This document shows, piece by piece, positions 1-9,824 of a stretch of 37,538 nt of DNA. The stretch comes from a candidate division SR1 bacterium (GTDB lineage: Bacteria; Patescibacteriota; Gracilibacteria; Absconditabacterales; Absconditicoccaceae). The notes below the pieces were generated by a model. The model was not told the DNA's origin. It ran no database searches and saw only the letters and a list, made by a program, of their open reading frames with translations. Location of the stretch: contig JAPLUV010000010.1 of assembly GCA_026397395.1 (NCBI GenBank), positions 15,533-53,070 on the forward strand, written 5' to 3'. The stretch's first letter is position 1. Every line of letters starts with the position of its first letter. Position numbers and translations under genes: made by a program.

Positions 1-1
1 G

Positions 2-2068
2 ACAACAACAGGAATCACACAGGTTGGTCTCACGGATGGAACCTACTATCGACATGTATATGCTATCGACCTCGCAGGAAATACAGGTGGACGAAGCTCT
101 ACTTGGAATTTTATCGTAGATACTATTTCGCCTATTTTGATCTTCACTGGAGTCAATCCTGCTGATAATGCATGGATCAATACTAACTCATTTACCGGGC
201 AAATGGATATTACTGAGCTCAACCTTGGTCAATTTAAGCGAACACGAAGTGGTATAGATTATAGCATCTATGATTCATGACTTGTCTTTATGATGAACTT
301 TGACAAAGTAACTACTATCGGAGAATCAACAACTATCGTCAAAGACGTTTCAAAAAACAATTATACAGGAGCAGTAGAAATATGAGTCATTCGAACAGGT
401 AATGGTAGATGGAGCGGTGCATATATTTTCAATGGAGGAATAACAGCAAATGACAAAATTACCTTAACTTCTACTAATGCACCAAATATGGGTACAGGAA
501 ACTTCTCTATCGGAATGCGAGTATATCCATACATTGGTCCATGATCAGTTCCTGGATCTAGTGCAATATTATTTAGGAAAGGATGATGATACAATACCGC
601 TGCTCCAGGATATAGTATGGACTTTGATTACTTCCAAATGTCGAGCTCTACTGCTGTGATTATCAATGCATCACTTGGAGGAGCTGTTCCAGCTACAGGA
701 ATATGGAGTTATTATATGTATACTATAGATAGAGCTGGTTATATCAAAAAATACATCAACGGAACATATATAACAGGAACTGATATTTCAGCTTACGCGA
801 CAGAAAACATCAATACAGCAGTAGCTGACAATAGAATTTGATGATTTAATTACTCTGGTATGATGGACGAGATACGCATATTCAATCGTGCACTCACTTC
901 TTGAGAAGTTTCCACACTCTATTATTCCAATCTCAATAAATATGATACCGGTAGATGGAATTTTGTTATTGTACAGACGGGATTAATAGCAAATGGATTC
1001 TATAGATATACAGGATATGCGAGTGATCTTGCAAACAATATTCCAGCAATCACAGGTAGGAATATAGGACGAGATGGAGTATGACCAACATTTACTTTGG
1101 CAAATAACTCAGGTCAAGAATGTAGTGCTGGTAATATGTATATAAGTGCAGCTGTAGATACAGGAATAGGATTACATACGACACCATATAGTTTTGATGG
1201 AAGTAGTCGAGGAACATCTACAGGGACAACAGTTGCTGCATGACATACATGATCACAAATTATTACCTGATGGGTAAGAGATCTCTTTGGTAATTTTACT
1301 ATCCATACAGGTGCATATGCATTCAACGACACCTTACTTACGGGTAATAATTTTACTTGAAGCACTAACGTACACAATAGCACAGTGACAGGCAATTGGA
1401 AAGAATTATCAAGCGCAATAGATGGTTTATGTGGTAGTGGATTTGTATCATTTAGTGGTATGATAACTACAGGTTCCAAAGGTATATGTAGTGTATCTTG
1501 AGATGTTATATCATATACACCAAACGCTAATCAAACAGGAACAGATAGTTGTATCATGAGCATCAAAGACAATGAAAATAATGCAATAAACATTACTGCA
1601 TATCGAAGAGGAATCAATAGTACCGTAGTACAAAACATAATCAACACAGGACGAGATATCGGTAGTGGAAAAACAGCTCCAATACCATGGAATTTAGAAA
1701 AAGCATTTACAGGAAGTGACGATTACTTTACTGTTACAGATTATTCTGGATCCACTCGATATACCACACTACTCTTCAGTGACATGACAGACGGTAACGG
1801 ACATAGCATAGCTGTAACCAATATAAATGTAAAAACGGTAACTGGAGTCATTGCCTTCCCAGGAACCACATCAAATCCAAATGTGATATCAAATATTACT
1901 AGTGGATCATACATCACATGCAGTTATAGTCCAATTACATTTATCCAAAGGACCTCTAGTGCTTGATGAACTGGAACATACGGAGTACAGACTCGACTCA
2001 AAGTAAATATACCGATATTACAAGATGCATGAATATATCATGGTACCATAATTTATACACTACCATAA
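2..2068 (+). CDS. Large exported surface protein with LamG-like domain, 5' end outside window
   Basis: Open from the window edge (codons start at base 2) to a TAA at 2066-2068, 688 codons. It is continuous only if TGA is read as glycine; more than 15 in-frame TGAs occur (e.g. 278-280, 542-544, 1964-1969). The first part resembles Ig-like/Big repeats (TDGTYYRHVYAIDLAGNTGG, then a linker with DTISP). Residues about 90-315 form a concanavalin/LamG-type jellyroll ending in the typical MDEIRIFNRALTSGEV and LYYSN motifs. More beta-rich, Ser/Thr/Gly-rich repeats follow, and the last strand, AGIYHGTIIYTLP, looks like the end of a WxL-type domain. Probably a secreted adhesin or glycan-binding cell-surface protein; the signal peptide is off the window. 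It lies just upstream of two membrane-anchored paralogues that may act with it. Ligand unknown. Confidence 0.85.
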
Positions 2069-2148
2069 ATAACAATACACAGAAAAATCTATATCATTAA
2101 GAATATAAAAATTGTCAATTTGTTTTCTATTCATAGATTGATTTCTTC

Positions 2149-2176
2149 TTGACTAGTTAATCTATATGCCTATATT
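2149..2176 (+). promoter_or_regulatory. Predicted sigma70-type promoter for the 2221 gene
   Basis: TTGACT at 2149-2154, a 16-base spacer, then TATATT at 2171-2176, 44 bases before the ATG at 2221. It sits in the only sizeable gap between the LamG gene and the next gene. Confidence 0.5.
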
Positions 2177-2220
2177 CGATGCAAAGTTACATACAATTTT
2201 ACTTTACATTCTTATCATCA

Positions 2221-3240
2221 ATGATGAAAAAATTTCTAATAGCAGCTCTATTTTTACTTTCTATGGCAATAGGCATTAAGAGTGCACATGCGGATAATCT
2301 TCAGAATATTTTTTTAGATTATTGCAACACCGATGCTAAAACATTGACGTATACTTTAGATACTAATGTAGATACAGGAATATGTTATTCCATATTCAAT
2401 AATTCCAGTCAAACAACTACCGTCAAAGTAAACTTCGTGGATGGGACGTTTACCAACGACAAACAATTTTCACAAGCATGTTGGGATGAAGGAAGAAGAA
2501 ATAATTTTGGGCAATACGTCACAGGGTACCAGACACTAGTAACTTTATGATCAGGAGAAAGCAAAAAACAATTAGCTAAATTGAGTTATCCTCAAGGAAA
2601 AGATGGTCAATATTACGGCTGTATAACATATACTATAGCCGATACAAATGCAGGAGAGAGTAATTTCGCTATCGTAATCCGTAAGGCTAAGTTTATTAAT
2701 GTCTTAGTAGGACATCCTGAAAATTTAACATGAGCAATAGCTCTAGATGATAAGCCAAGAGATGGATACAGCAATCTTTCGTCTAATCCAAGATTAAGAA
2801 TCTATCAAGATCCTACTGACAATAAATACATGGTCGAAGTAGTAGTCAAAAACATATGACCAGTAGAAGAAAATATAGTACTCACAGGAATTACATCCAA
2901 CTTCTTAATGTACAAAGAAACCTTCACTGAGTTACGTAAAATATTACCATGAGAACAGTTTATTATTACGAGAAAACTAGACACCATACCAAATTATGAT
3001 CTCAAGGTAGATATCCAGTTATCTCACACATGGACAATTCCTGGTCGTCCAGACATTGCATCCAAAACATTATTTTTAGGTGAAACAACTCATATCTATA
3101 TTCTAAATATTATTACCTATGCAACTGGTATAGGATTACTTCTCCTTCTATTGATTCTCATATTACTTATCAAATCAGCAATGAGAAAAAGAAGACCTCA
3201 GGATCTTTCAGGGACAACAATACCAGCAACTACAAAATAA
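2221..3240 (+). CDS. Exported Ig-like protein with C-terminal membrane anchor (DUF916-like architecture)
   Basis: 339 aa. I chose the ATG at 2221 because a clean signal peptide follows at once (KKFLIAALFLL, cleavage near SAHA-DN); an in-frame ATG at 2179 would add a poor leader. Four or five TGA=Gly codons are needed, e.g. 2548-2550. Two beta-sandwich-like modules follow. The first, with VDGTFTNDK and FGQYVTG, is shared with the next gene. The second has VVVKNIGPVEENIVLTG and LRKILPGEQF, reminiscent of DUF3324. One membrane helix (about residues 296-320) precedes a basic tail, RKRRPQD. This order (signal, two Ig-like modules, one helix, basic tail) is that of WxL-interacting DUF916/DUF3324 proteins of Firmicutes, though I see no sequence match strong enough to assign the family. 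Likely a cell-surface anchor or adhesion partner. Confidence 0.85.
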
Positions 3241-3342
3241 AAACGTCATGCACAAATAAATTCATCTCATATACTCATATTATACATAATAGACCTATGT
3301 TTTTTGAGTAAAATAAAATTTTTTACCTACACCTCCATCAGC

Positions 3343-4077
3343 ATGAAAAGATTATTTTCTCTAATATGTTTATCTGTATCTCTATTAGTGTACACAGGGA
3401 ATATAGTCTCATGAGATACCACACCATGAAATATAGAATGATCAACAGGAACTGTTACAGGAAATACCTCTGTAGAAGCACAATTTAATATGTGAATTTT
3501 TGATCAAGCAAGTTCAGATATAGATAACATACGAGTAAAGTTCTGTAACTATGATTATAAACTTGAGCAATACAAAATCTCTCCTTGAGCAGCTCAAGAT
3601 ATCTGCCTAGAGATAGGGAATAACGCAAAAAGAGATATTCCCATTACTATAGAATTTGTTGATGGAACAGTCACTAGTGATAAAGGAAAAAACAGAGCCT
3701 GTAAAGCTAATGGAGACAATAAACTATTTGGACAATATGTGAGTGGAATAACATCGCCGATAGTAATACCAGCCAATGGTACAATTATCAGACATGCAAC
3801 ATTACACTATCCATCAGAGATCAAAGGAAAAATTTCTGGATGCTTAGTCTATTATGCGAACTGAGCAATGATGTGATGACCTAAAATAAGTTTTAATATA
3901 CTTATACGTAAAGCGTTATTCATTGATACCTTAATTAAACCTCATTTTCTATTACTGTATGGACGAAAAATACTATGACTACTCATAGTAATAATCATTT
4001 GATTTCGAAAGAATATAAGACACTACATATTTCCTATACGCAAAAAGATCAAATCAAAAAAGAAAACGAATACATAA
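3343..4077 (+). CDS. Exported membrane-anchored protein, tandem paralogue of the preceding gene
   Basis: 244 aa from the ATG at 3343 to a TAA at 4075-4077, rich in TGA=Gly (about 11, including the tandem pair in MMGGP). A signal peptide (RLFSLICLSVSLLVYTGN) is followed by one beta-rich module clearly paralogous to that of the upstream gene: FVDGTVTSDKG, FGQYVSGI, ATLHYP and a GC[IL] strand recur in the same order, and IRKALFID matches IRKAKFIN. It lacks the second module of its neighbour and ends in a helix (LLLYGRKILGLLIVIIIG) and a very basic tail. Likely an exported, membrane-tethered partner of the surface proteins around it; function unknown. Confidence 0.82.
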
Positions 4078-4131
4078 AGAATTTCTGATAATGGAGAAAT
4101 CTATATTGTATACCTAAGAGCAAATGAAAGA

Positions 4132-4170
4132 TTAGTAGAGGATAGATAGATAGATCTACTAATTTTATCT
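4132..4170 (+). terminator. Intrinsic terminator after the 3343 gene
   Basis: Stem TTAGTAGA (4132-4139) with TCTACTAA (4155-4162), a 15-base loop, and a T-rich tail TTTTATCTTAT. It lies 55 bases after the stop codon. Confidence 0.55.
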
Positions 4171-4440
4171 TATATAAAATATAGCAAAAGAGAGCTATCG
4201 TCAAGATTCTATCTTAAAAACAGAAAAGTGAAATAGATAGAGACTAAGGATTAGTAATCGATATATCCTTTCATATATAAGGAAAAATATCAATAGCAAC
4301 AGGATTGTTGTTCAAACAAGAGAGGAATACAAAAAAAACAAACAAATTATCTAAGGATAACAGCATAGTAGATAGGTAGATCAAAAGAGAAAACAACAAG
4401 ATTTATGGCTAAAGAGAAAACATTATCATATCCAAATAAC

Positions 4441-4473
4441 AAAAAAATCCATAACAACATTCATGCTATGGAT
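4441..4473 (-). terminator. Intrinsic terminator for the minus-strand 4514 gene
   Basis: Read on the minus strand, ATCCATA pairs with TATGGAT (bases 4447-4453 and 4467-4473), followed by a run of six Ts (bases 4446-4441). It lies about 40 bases past the stop of the minus-strand gene. Confidence 0.55.
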
Positions 4474-4513
4474 CTTTCTATTATAGAAAATATATTGTGA
4501 TGTAGATATCTAA

Positions 4514-5167
4514 CTAGAATTGAGTAAAGAGTAGAACTCACGTATATCGTCATCATCATTGAGCAGCAGGAATACTAACCTTCATAGTAATGTTTTGTGA
4601 CCACAAAGAAAGTCATGAATTATTTTCTCTCGCAGCCATATCATACGGAGAACTCAAAGCAGCTGATGGATTAGTTCCTATTGCTCAAGTTTTAGTCAAT
4701 ACATAACCAGTTCCACACCAATTAGTACCTGTATAAGTTACATTAGCAGGAGGAATAACAGCAGTTGAGAGTCCAAACAATCATCCAGTTAGTGCTGTAG
4801 ATTGTATAGTAATTCTAAAACTCTGTCATAGCATATCACTCGCCGTAAATCTATGATTTCCACTAGAAAACATTCACTGTGTTACTAATGCTATACCCGT
4901 AGTTCAGAAATCTATTCCAGCTCACGTATTTCAGGTAAACATAGTAGCTCAGTAATTACAAGGATCTCCAGAGAAATAATAACCCATAGAACCACCAGTA
5001 TCCTTACCGAAGGAAAATACTCATGTAGTGATACGCAAAGTGGTATTTACTGGAGAAAGACTCTGCGCAACAGCAGAATAAAATATTCCTCGCATAAAGA
5101 GAAGTCCAAAGAAAATCAAGGAAGCGGACTTGATGGTGAATTTCTTTGCAATGGTAGATGGTTTCAT
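4514..5167 (-). CDS. Secreted WxL-like beta-sandwich protein
   Basis: 217 aa, ATG at 5165-5167, TAG at 4514-4516, about 13 TGA=Gly codons including a run of three near the C-terminus (QGGGRYTG). The basic start and hydrophobic segment (SASLIFFGLLFMRGIFYSAVA) form a signal peptide. The mature part has an FSFGKDTGG motif, a strand pair HRFTASDMLGQSFRITIQST and a last strand RYTGVLLFT. That arrangement (the FG start, a central DxxGQxFxIT strand and a closing YTGxLxFT) recalls the WxL cell-wall-binding domain, but the W-x-L signature itself is not clear. It is convergent with the Ig-like membrane proteins. Best called an exported surface protein of WxL-like fold, by inference. Confidence 0.8.
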
Positions 5168-5208
5168 CTGACATAATTTATAAAGATAAATTTATTACCT
5201 TATCATCA

Positions 5209-5236
5209 ATTATATATATTTTATTATATAATGCAA
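5209..5236 (-). promoter_or_regulatory. Predicted promoter for the 4514 gene
   Basis: On the minus strand TTGCAT (5236-5231), 16-base spacer, TATAAT (5214-5209), about 42 bases before the ATG. The remainder of 5168-5472 is AT-rich and I see no gene in it. Confidence 0.5.
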
Positions 5237-5472
5237 ATTTTAACAGACTTTTTTGAAGTACAAACTATACTAAAGAATAGGGACAAAACAGGCAAATCAA
5301 GGGAAAAATGCTCAAATAGAATAATTATTTTCTAATACTTTTACGTACATCACGTACCACTTTTATATATTTATTTAGTTATTACAAGCTAATTTTATCT
5401 TTTTTTGAGATATAAAATATAGAAAATCAGATATAATAAAGTCTAATAAATACAGAAAACATGACACAAAGA

Positions 5473-7251
5473 TTATCTGAGATGTACTAATCACTTAACA
5501 TCTGTTCTCATCAGCATCAGCATCACATATCCTCTCAATTCCAGCATCATAGGAGTAGCTATTCTCATCATAATACCGGCTTCTTTGAGTGCCTGTAAAT
5601 GTTTAGAATACCACATCAGTGGCGCATGAGGCGTATTGAGCACAAAGAAATCCATTCCACTCTGTATAGTTACAAAGAAGTTTCTTTCATTGTCTTGTAT
5701 ATTGTAGGTATCTCCAAAGAGTAATCTAGAAAGAACGGTACCAAACTGAGCTCTATTGACGTATTGATTGGGATCAAAGTTCATTTTCGGAGTATTTCCG
5801 TCTTCCTCCAGTCACATCAGCCCATATTGACAAGCAATCACAGCATAATACTGCATTTCCAAACTTTCTTTATCCATATCTGGATAAATACAATTTCTCA
5901 GAATATTTAATCTAATATCAGTAAATTGCATAGTAAACTTCGAAATCATTTTAGCTAATTGTGACCTTTTGATATAGCCATCAAGATTAGCCTGTCCCAT
6001 AGGATGTATAGTAGTAATACCAAAACTATATGCTCGATTATAGGCAGTAGTTAATTCATCTTCAGGAGCAGGAGCTCCATGACCACAGCTATGATCATAA
6101 TAACTTGGTGAAAAATCGCCATTTGGACAGTAGTCTTTGACTAAAATTGTTCATCAACCATTACTACCAGAAGATACTGGTAACAAAGCAGAACACAGAC
6201 TATTACAATATCCAGCTTGACCATTATGAGATCACGCATCACAATATTCTCCTGTTTCAATAATACCATTACCACACACAGGAGCAGGAAGAGGTCCTGG
6301 AATATTGCCAGTACAAACAGTATTACAGTATCCCGTCATTCAATTATAAGATCCATTATCACAAACTTCTCAAGATTCAATGATACCGTCACCACAAATC
6401 GTATACGCACAAGTACCATCATCTACATTAGCAGAAGCATTGTAATTATTAGCACCAGAATCCATACATCCCAATATACTCATACCACTACAACTAAGAT
6501 TACAATATCAGGGCATACCATTTTGGATGCCATTATCACAAGTTTCTCAAGTTTCTACTATTCAGTTACCACAGACAGTTTGTATAAAAGCAGAACATGA
6601 AGTGTTACAATAACCCAATTGACCATTATTTGGCCCATCATCACAGTATTCTGGTGGTTCTGTTGTCCCGTTTCCGCAAATAGGAAGTTGCAACGTAAAA
6701 GTCGTTCAAGTAGTATTCCACGCAACATCATTCACTACAAACGTATAACTTCCGGGTGCTGTAATAGGAAATCAACTGCTATAGGGAAATCCATTTAGTG
6801 TGGCCATTGCGCCAGGATTATTATCTGAATAGAAAATAGATACCCCAAAACCGCTAAGAATAGGGACAATTGTATAAGTAGGAGGGATTTTATCAATCCA
6901 AGTAATACTTCCTACGATAGTATAATGAGTCCATAGATTAGTAGGCCCATAGGCCATGCCTGAAGTATAGGGACCAGTTCATCGCATATAGGAAAAAGGA
7001 TACATCCCATTAGTAGTAATAATATGATTCAAATTTCCAGAAATAGTATTTCAGGTAACGGTAGCCAACACATTTCCACTCGTAAAGAATCCAGGAGCAT
7101 TACTCGGATTATAGATGATATATGCAGAGATATTATTACGGAGTTGTAACATTGTGGTCACAGCATTATTCGACGCAAAAATTACTCTTCCATATATGAC
7201 AAAAAGAGCAAGCAAGAGCAATGTTAGAACTTTTGGTAAATGATTTTTCAT
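5473..7251 (-). CDS. Secreted surface protein with four Cys-rich repeats and C-terminal SLH-like region
   Basis: 592 aa in one frame with TGA=Gly; ATG at 7249-7251, TAA at 5473-5475. Residues 1-26 are a signal peptide (LPKVLTLLLLALFVIYG). Residues 30-190 are beta-rich, with an Ig-like module ending GSYTFVVNDVAWN. Residues 192-355 hold four copies of a Cys-rich repeat of form CGNGxxExGExCDxGxxNGxxGYCNxxC, similar to the DUF4215/Myxococcus-type Cys-rich repeat, with one GCMDSGANNYNASANVDDGT module between copies 2 and 3. From about residue 390 two SLH-like helices appear, GYIKRSQLAKMISKF (near 425) and VNRAQFGTVLSRLLFG (near 498). SLH domains bind secondary cell-wall polymers, so this is probably wall-attached. 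The cysteines imply disulfide-stabilised repeats; a DsbA-like enzyme is encoded at 31637-32494. Confidence 0.87.
6187..6678 (-). repeat. Four coding Cys-rich repeats (about 30 residues each)
   Basis: On the protein the copies start ICGNGTTEPPEYCDDG, VCGNGIVETGETCDNG, ICGDGIIESGEVCDNG and VCGNGIIETGEYCDAG, each closing with GYCNxxC. In several copies the glycine before the NG step or next to the cysteines is encoded by TGA. Confidence 0.85.
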
Positions 7252-7287
7252 GCCTTGTTCCTTTACTAAGGAAGTAAAAGCATGATC

Positions 7288-7316
7288 ATTATACCCGAAA
7301 ATACAAAATTTTGCAA
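7288..7316 (-). promoter_or_regulatory. Strong predicted promoter for the 5473 gene
   Basis: On the minus strand TTGCAA (7316-7311), 17-base spacer ending CGGG, and a perfect TATAAT (7293-7288), 37 bases before the ATG. An AAGGAAC Shine-Dalgarno-like stretch precedes the ATG. Confidence 0.65.
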
Positions 7317-7324
7317 ATTCTTAT

Positions 7325-7368
7325 AAAAAAAGACGCCGAGACTTCCACAAGAAGTCTAACGTCATTTT
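7325..7368 (-). terminator. Intrinsic terminator after the flippase gene
   Basis: On the minus strand GACG..AGACTTC pairs with GAAGTCT..CGTC around a TTGTG loop, followed by TTTTTTT. A five-T run also follows on the plus strand, so it may work both ways. Confidence 0.7.
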
Positions 7369-7420
7369 TACCTATAGGAATACTTTGAAATTCCTATACG
7401 GGAAAGAGAAAAATATTTTT

Positions 7421-9004
7421 TTACGCTTCTGCAGTTACAGCGACTTCATCTACCGTCAATCCTTTAGCAATAGCTTTCACAGGGCGGAAAGAGAGAAGGA
7501 CAATACATGCGTTAAGTAAGATAGCTGCTACAAAAAATCATACAAATGAATGGACGAAATAGAGATTAATGAAATATCATCCAATACCTCCAAGCGCTAA
7601 GATAGCAAAAAGTAATCACATTTTTTTTCGAGAAAACATTGGTTGAACTCTTTTTCTACCACCCATCCATATAGCACCGATCATAAACATAAACTCTATA
7701 AATAATTGCGTCACTGCCCCACCAAAGAGACCATACTTGGGGATTAGCCAAACTCACAAAGGGATCCCAAGCAAGACACCGACTAAGTTGATTGGCAACA
7801 AAACGTTTTGTTTTTCTACAGCGACAAAAAGGTAATTATATACCTGTTTGATAAAACTTCGAAACAAGATAATTCACAGAAATGGTAAGACCTGATCCGA
7901 TCACCAGGAGTTGAACGACGAAAAACTTCAGATAAAAGCTTTTCCAGACACCACACGAATAATTCGATAAGCAAAAATCCAGAAATTTATAGCTACAAGA
8001 CCTCAAATCCATGTTACCATCACAAGTAAATTTCCCATACTTTTGCGTTTGGCTATCAGTGAATAATGAGAAATCTTATGTAACAAACTGTTTCAAAGTG
8101 CCGATGGAATAATCAAAAGTATTTCTATCAGCGATAAAGATAACGCCCACATTCATGCATAATCATGGCCCGTAACCGTAGGAAAAAACCAACCCAAAAA
8201 CAGAAGCACTATCAACGTATGAAAACTACTAAGATAGTAGGATACTCCGTATTGTCGGTTTCTTATGATCAAGGCCTTGGTAAACTTCCAATCAAATCTT
8301 ATCCTCAGTGGAAGGATTCTCTGCGCTCTAAAATGTATTTCAATATTTTGTCCAATAGAACTCGCCACAACAGAAAACATAATCAGACAAAAAGCCAGAA
8401 TAGAAAGCGAACTGCCATCAAATTTCATATGACTAAAGAACAGATAAACCACAGGGACCAAGATGGCAATCTGCGAAAGTCTCGCAGTAATCAAGGTCCA
8501 ACTCAATTGATCCATCCTTCGAAAGATCTGCAAAGGCAACTGTTGGACTCCAGCAAACATAAAACTCGCAGAAAAAATTAATCCAAATGGCAATCATCGT
8601 ACCAGATAAGGATTGGAGGTATATACTGGCAAAAAGTATGCAAGCACGATAGCCACCACATAAATGACAGACATAATAATCACTCTTGCTCCTACAAATT
8701 TACCATATTCCACTTTCAATTCTTGATAGACAGGACTCGTTCCAGGTTCTTTGGTCGTAAGGGTACTATCTATTTTTTCCTTCATCTCACCTAATCTTTT
8801 GACGGCAAGAACATATAATCATAAATCAGCCAAGGCCGTCCAAATCGCAAAATATTTTAATATCGTAGAATAATCTCCATATCTCAAAGGTCAAAGATAA
8901 GGAGTCATAATTTTGATCGTCAGGAAACCAAATAATGCGCTAATAATTCTTCCAAAGAGTTGCCAAGCAGCATCTTTGATAACTAATTTATGTGAAGATA
9001 CCAT
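7421..9004 (-). CDS. Polysaccharide / lipid-linked oligosaccharide flippase (Wzx/MurJ-type, MOP superfamily)
   Basis: 527 aa, ATG at 9002-9004, TAA at 7421-7423. The N-terminus, with KDAAWQLFGRIISALFGFL and MTPYLGPLRYGDYSTIL, matches oligosaccharide flippases, and hydrophobic segments recur along the whole length, consistent with 12-14 membrane helices. About a dozen TGA=Gly codons lie at helix and loop glycines, e.g. in YLGPLRYG. The C-terminal tail is hydrophilic (KAIAKGLTVDEVAVTAEA). Family members move lipid-linked glycans across the membrane; the substrate (O-antigen-like, teichoic or peptidoglycan precursor) cannot be told here because no glycosyltransferases are adjacent. It lies alone between terminators, next to the surface-protein block, which fits a part in envelope glycan export. 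Confidence 0.85.
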
Positions 9005-9080
9005 TTTGTTTTACTATCACAGATAAATTAAAATAACGAATGGATATACTATAATGAAAGAGATATCTTCTACGACCAAT

Positions 9081-9185
9081 GTTCGAATGTACAAATTACC
9101 AAATTACCGAAACAATTTTAGAATTCATAAATTTTTAAATTTACAAATTGATTTGGAATAATTTGGAACAATTCGGAATAATTCT
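9081..9185. repeat. AT-rich intergenic repeat, copy A
   Basis: Contains GTTCGAATGT, AATTACCGAAACAATTTT, AAATTTTTAAATTTACAAATTG and TTTGGAATAATTTGG. Its reverse complement shares these blocks in order with 34334-34453, including the GAATTATTCCGAATT end and the GTTCGAACATTCG-like end. It fills the gap between the flippase and the next minus-strand gene. Confidence 0.6.
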
Positions 9186-9195
9186 GACATTCTGT

Positions 9196-9651
9196 TTACA
9201 GCTGAAACTTTCTAATAAGTTTTTCGAAACTACTCTGCTCATAGCTATCTAGCATAGGCAGAAATTTATCCAAAGAAAGAATAAATGCTTCTATACGTTC
9301 TGGAGTATCATGAAACGTATAAATAGCATGACCTTTGGCAGAGACGAAGACAATATTTTTGAGTAATTCTTGTTTACGATGCAATTCCAAAATATATCCC
9401 GTCATGGTAGAATATCCGACAAAGTTTTTACCAATCTTTACACCATCTGTTTGGACAGAAATAGTCGTGACCTGAGTATGTACAGACGAATAGTAGAAAT
9501 ACCCACCCAGGAGAAAAAACAACAATACTGCTCAGACATAATTTTGATTGAAAAGCGTAAGGAGAAATACTGCAGCAAAAATAGCAGCAAAGATCACATA
9601 TCGCCACTTATTTCTCTCAAATTTCTCTGAATTATAGACAAGAACTTCCAT
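9196..9651 (-). CDS. Small membrane protein with two helices and cytoplasmic domain
   Basis: 151 aa from the ATG at 9649-9651 to a TAA at 9196-9198. Two close helices (residues about 20-35, VIFAAIFAAVFLLTLF, and 40-55, AVLLFFLLGGYFYYS) with one TGA=Gly between them, then a soluble domain of mixed alpha/beta character (TISVQTDGVKIGKNFVGYS, IFVSAKGHAIYTFHDTPERI). The order resembles small PH-like bacterial membrane proteins with an N-terminal hairpin, such as YdbT/DUF5673 types, but no family can be assigned. KsgA lies upstream on the same strand, separated by an inverted-repeat element. Confidence 0.8.
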
Positions 9652-9721
9652 ATGTTGGAGATAAGGAATAAACGAAATTATTGTAAGGGCTTAGAGGAAA
9701 TAATCAAGGGAAATTTCTCTT

Positions 9722-9818
9722 TGTCATTTCGAACGCGGTGAGAAATCCTACAAAAGCAACCAGGAACTATTTTATTATATCTAGGAGATTTCTCCTCACT
9801 ATGTTCGTCGAAATGACA
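9722..9818. repeat. MITE-like inverted-repeat element
   Basis: A left end TGTCATTTCGAACG...GTGAGAAATCCT is mirrored by a right end AGGAGATTTCTCC...CGTCGAAATGACA. The outermost 11 bases (TGTCATTTCGA / TCGAAATGACA) pair perfectly and the rest imperfectly. The 97-base element stops 6 bases short of the ksgA stop codon. From memory, repeats with these TGTCATTTCGA ends are common in Bacteroidota and other environmental genomes; I could not search. Confidence 0.75.
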
Positions 9819-9824
9819 ATTGTT

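Larger units (their letters stand above)
4078..4513. other. Gene-poor AT-rich spacer between convergent genes
   Basis: About 435 bases between the 3' ends of two convergent genes. It holds a plus-strand and a minus-strand terminator-like hairpin (listed separately) and short GATA/TAGA-rich low-complexity sequence. I see no convincing gene in it. Confidence 0.6.

Noticed and set aside
4405-4527. A 40-codon plus-strand reading frame
   Set aside because: It overlaps a minus-strand terminator and the 3' end of the 4514 gene, has no ribosome site and resembles nothing.
6217-6600. A 127-codon plus-strand frame rich in Ile/Thr/Ser
   Set aside because: Antisense to the Cys-rich repeats; its apparent repetition mirrors the repeats on the other strand.
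8165-8581. A 138-codon plus-strand frame
   Set aside because: Fully antisense to the flippase, very basic and asparagine/arginine-rich, typical of an antisense shadow.
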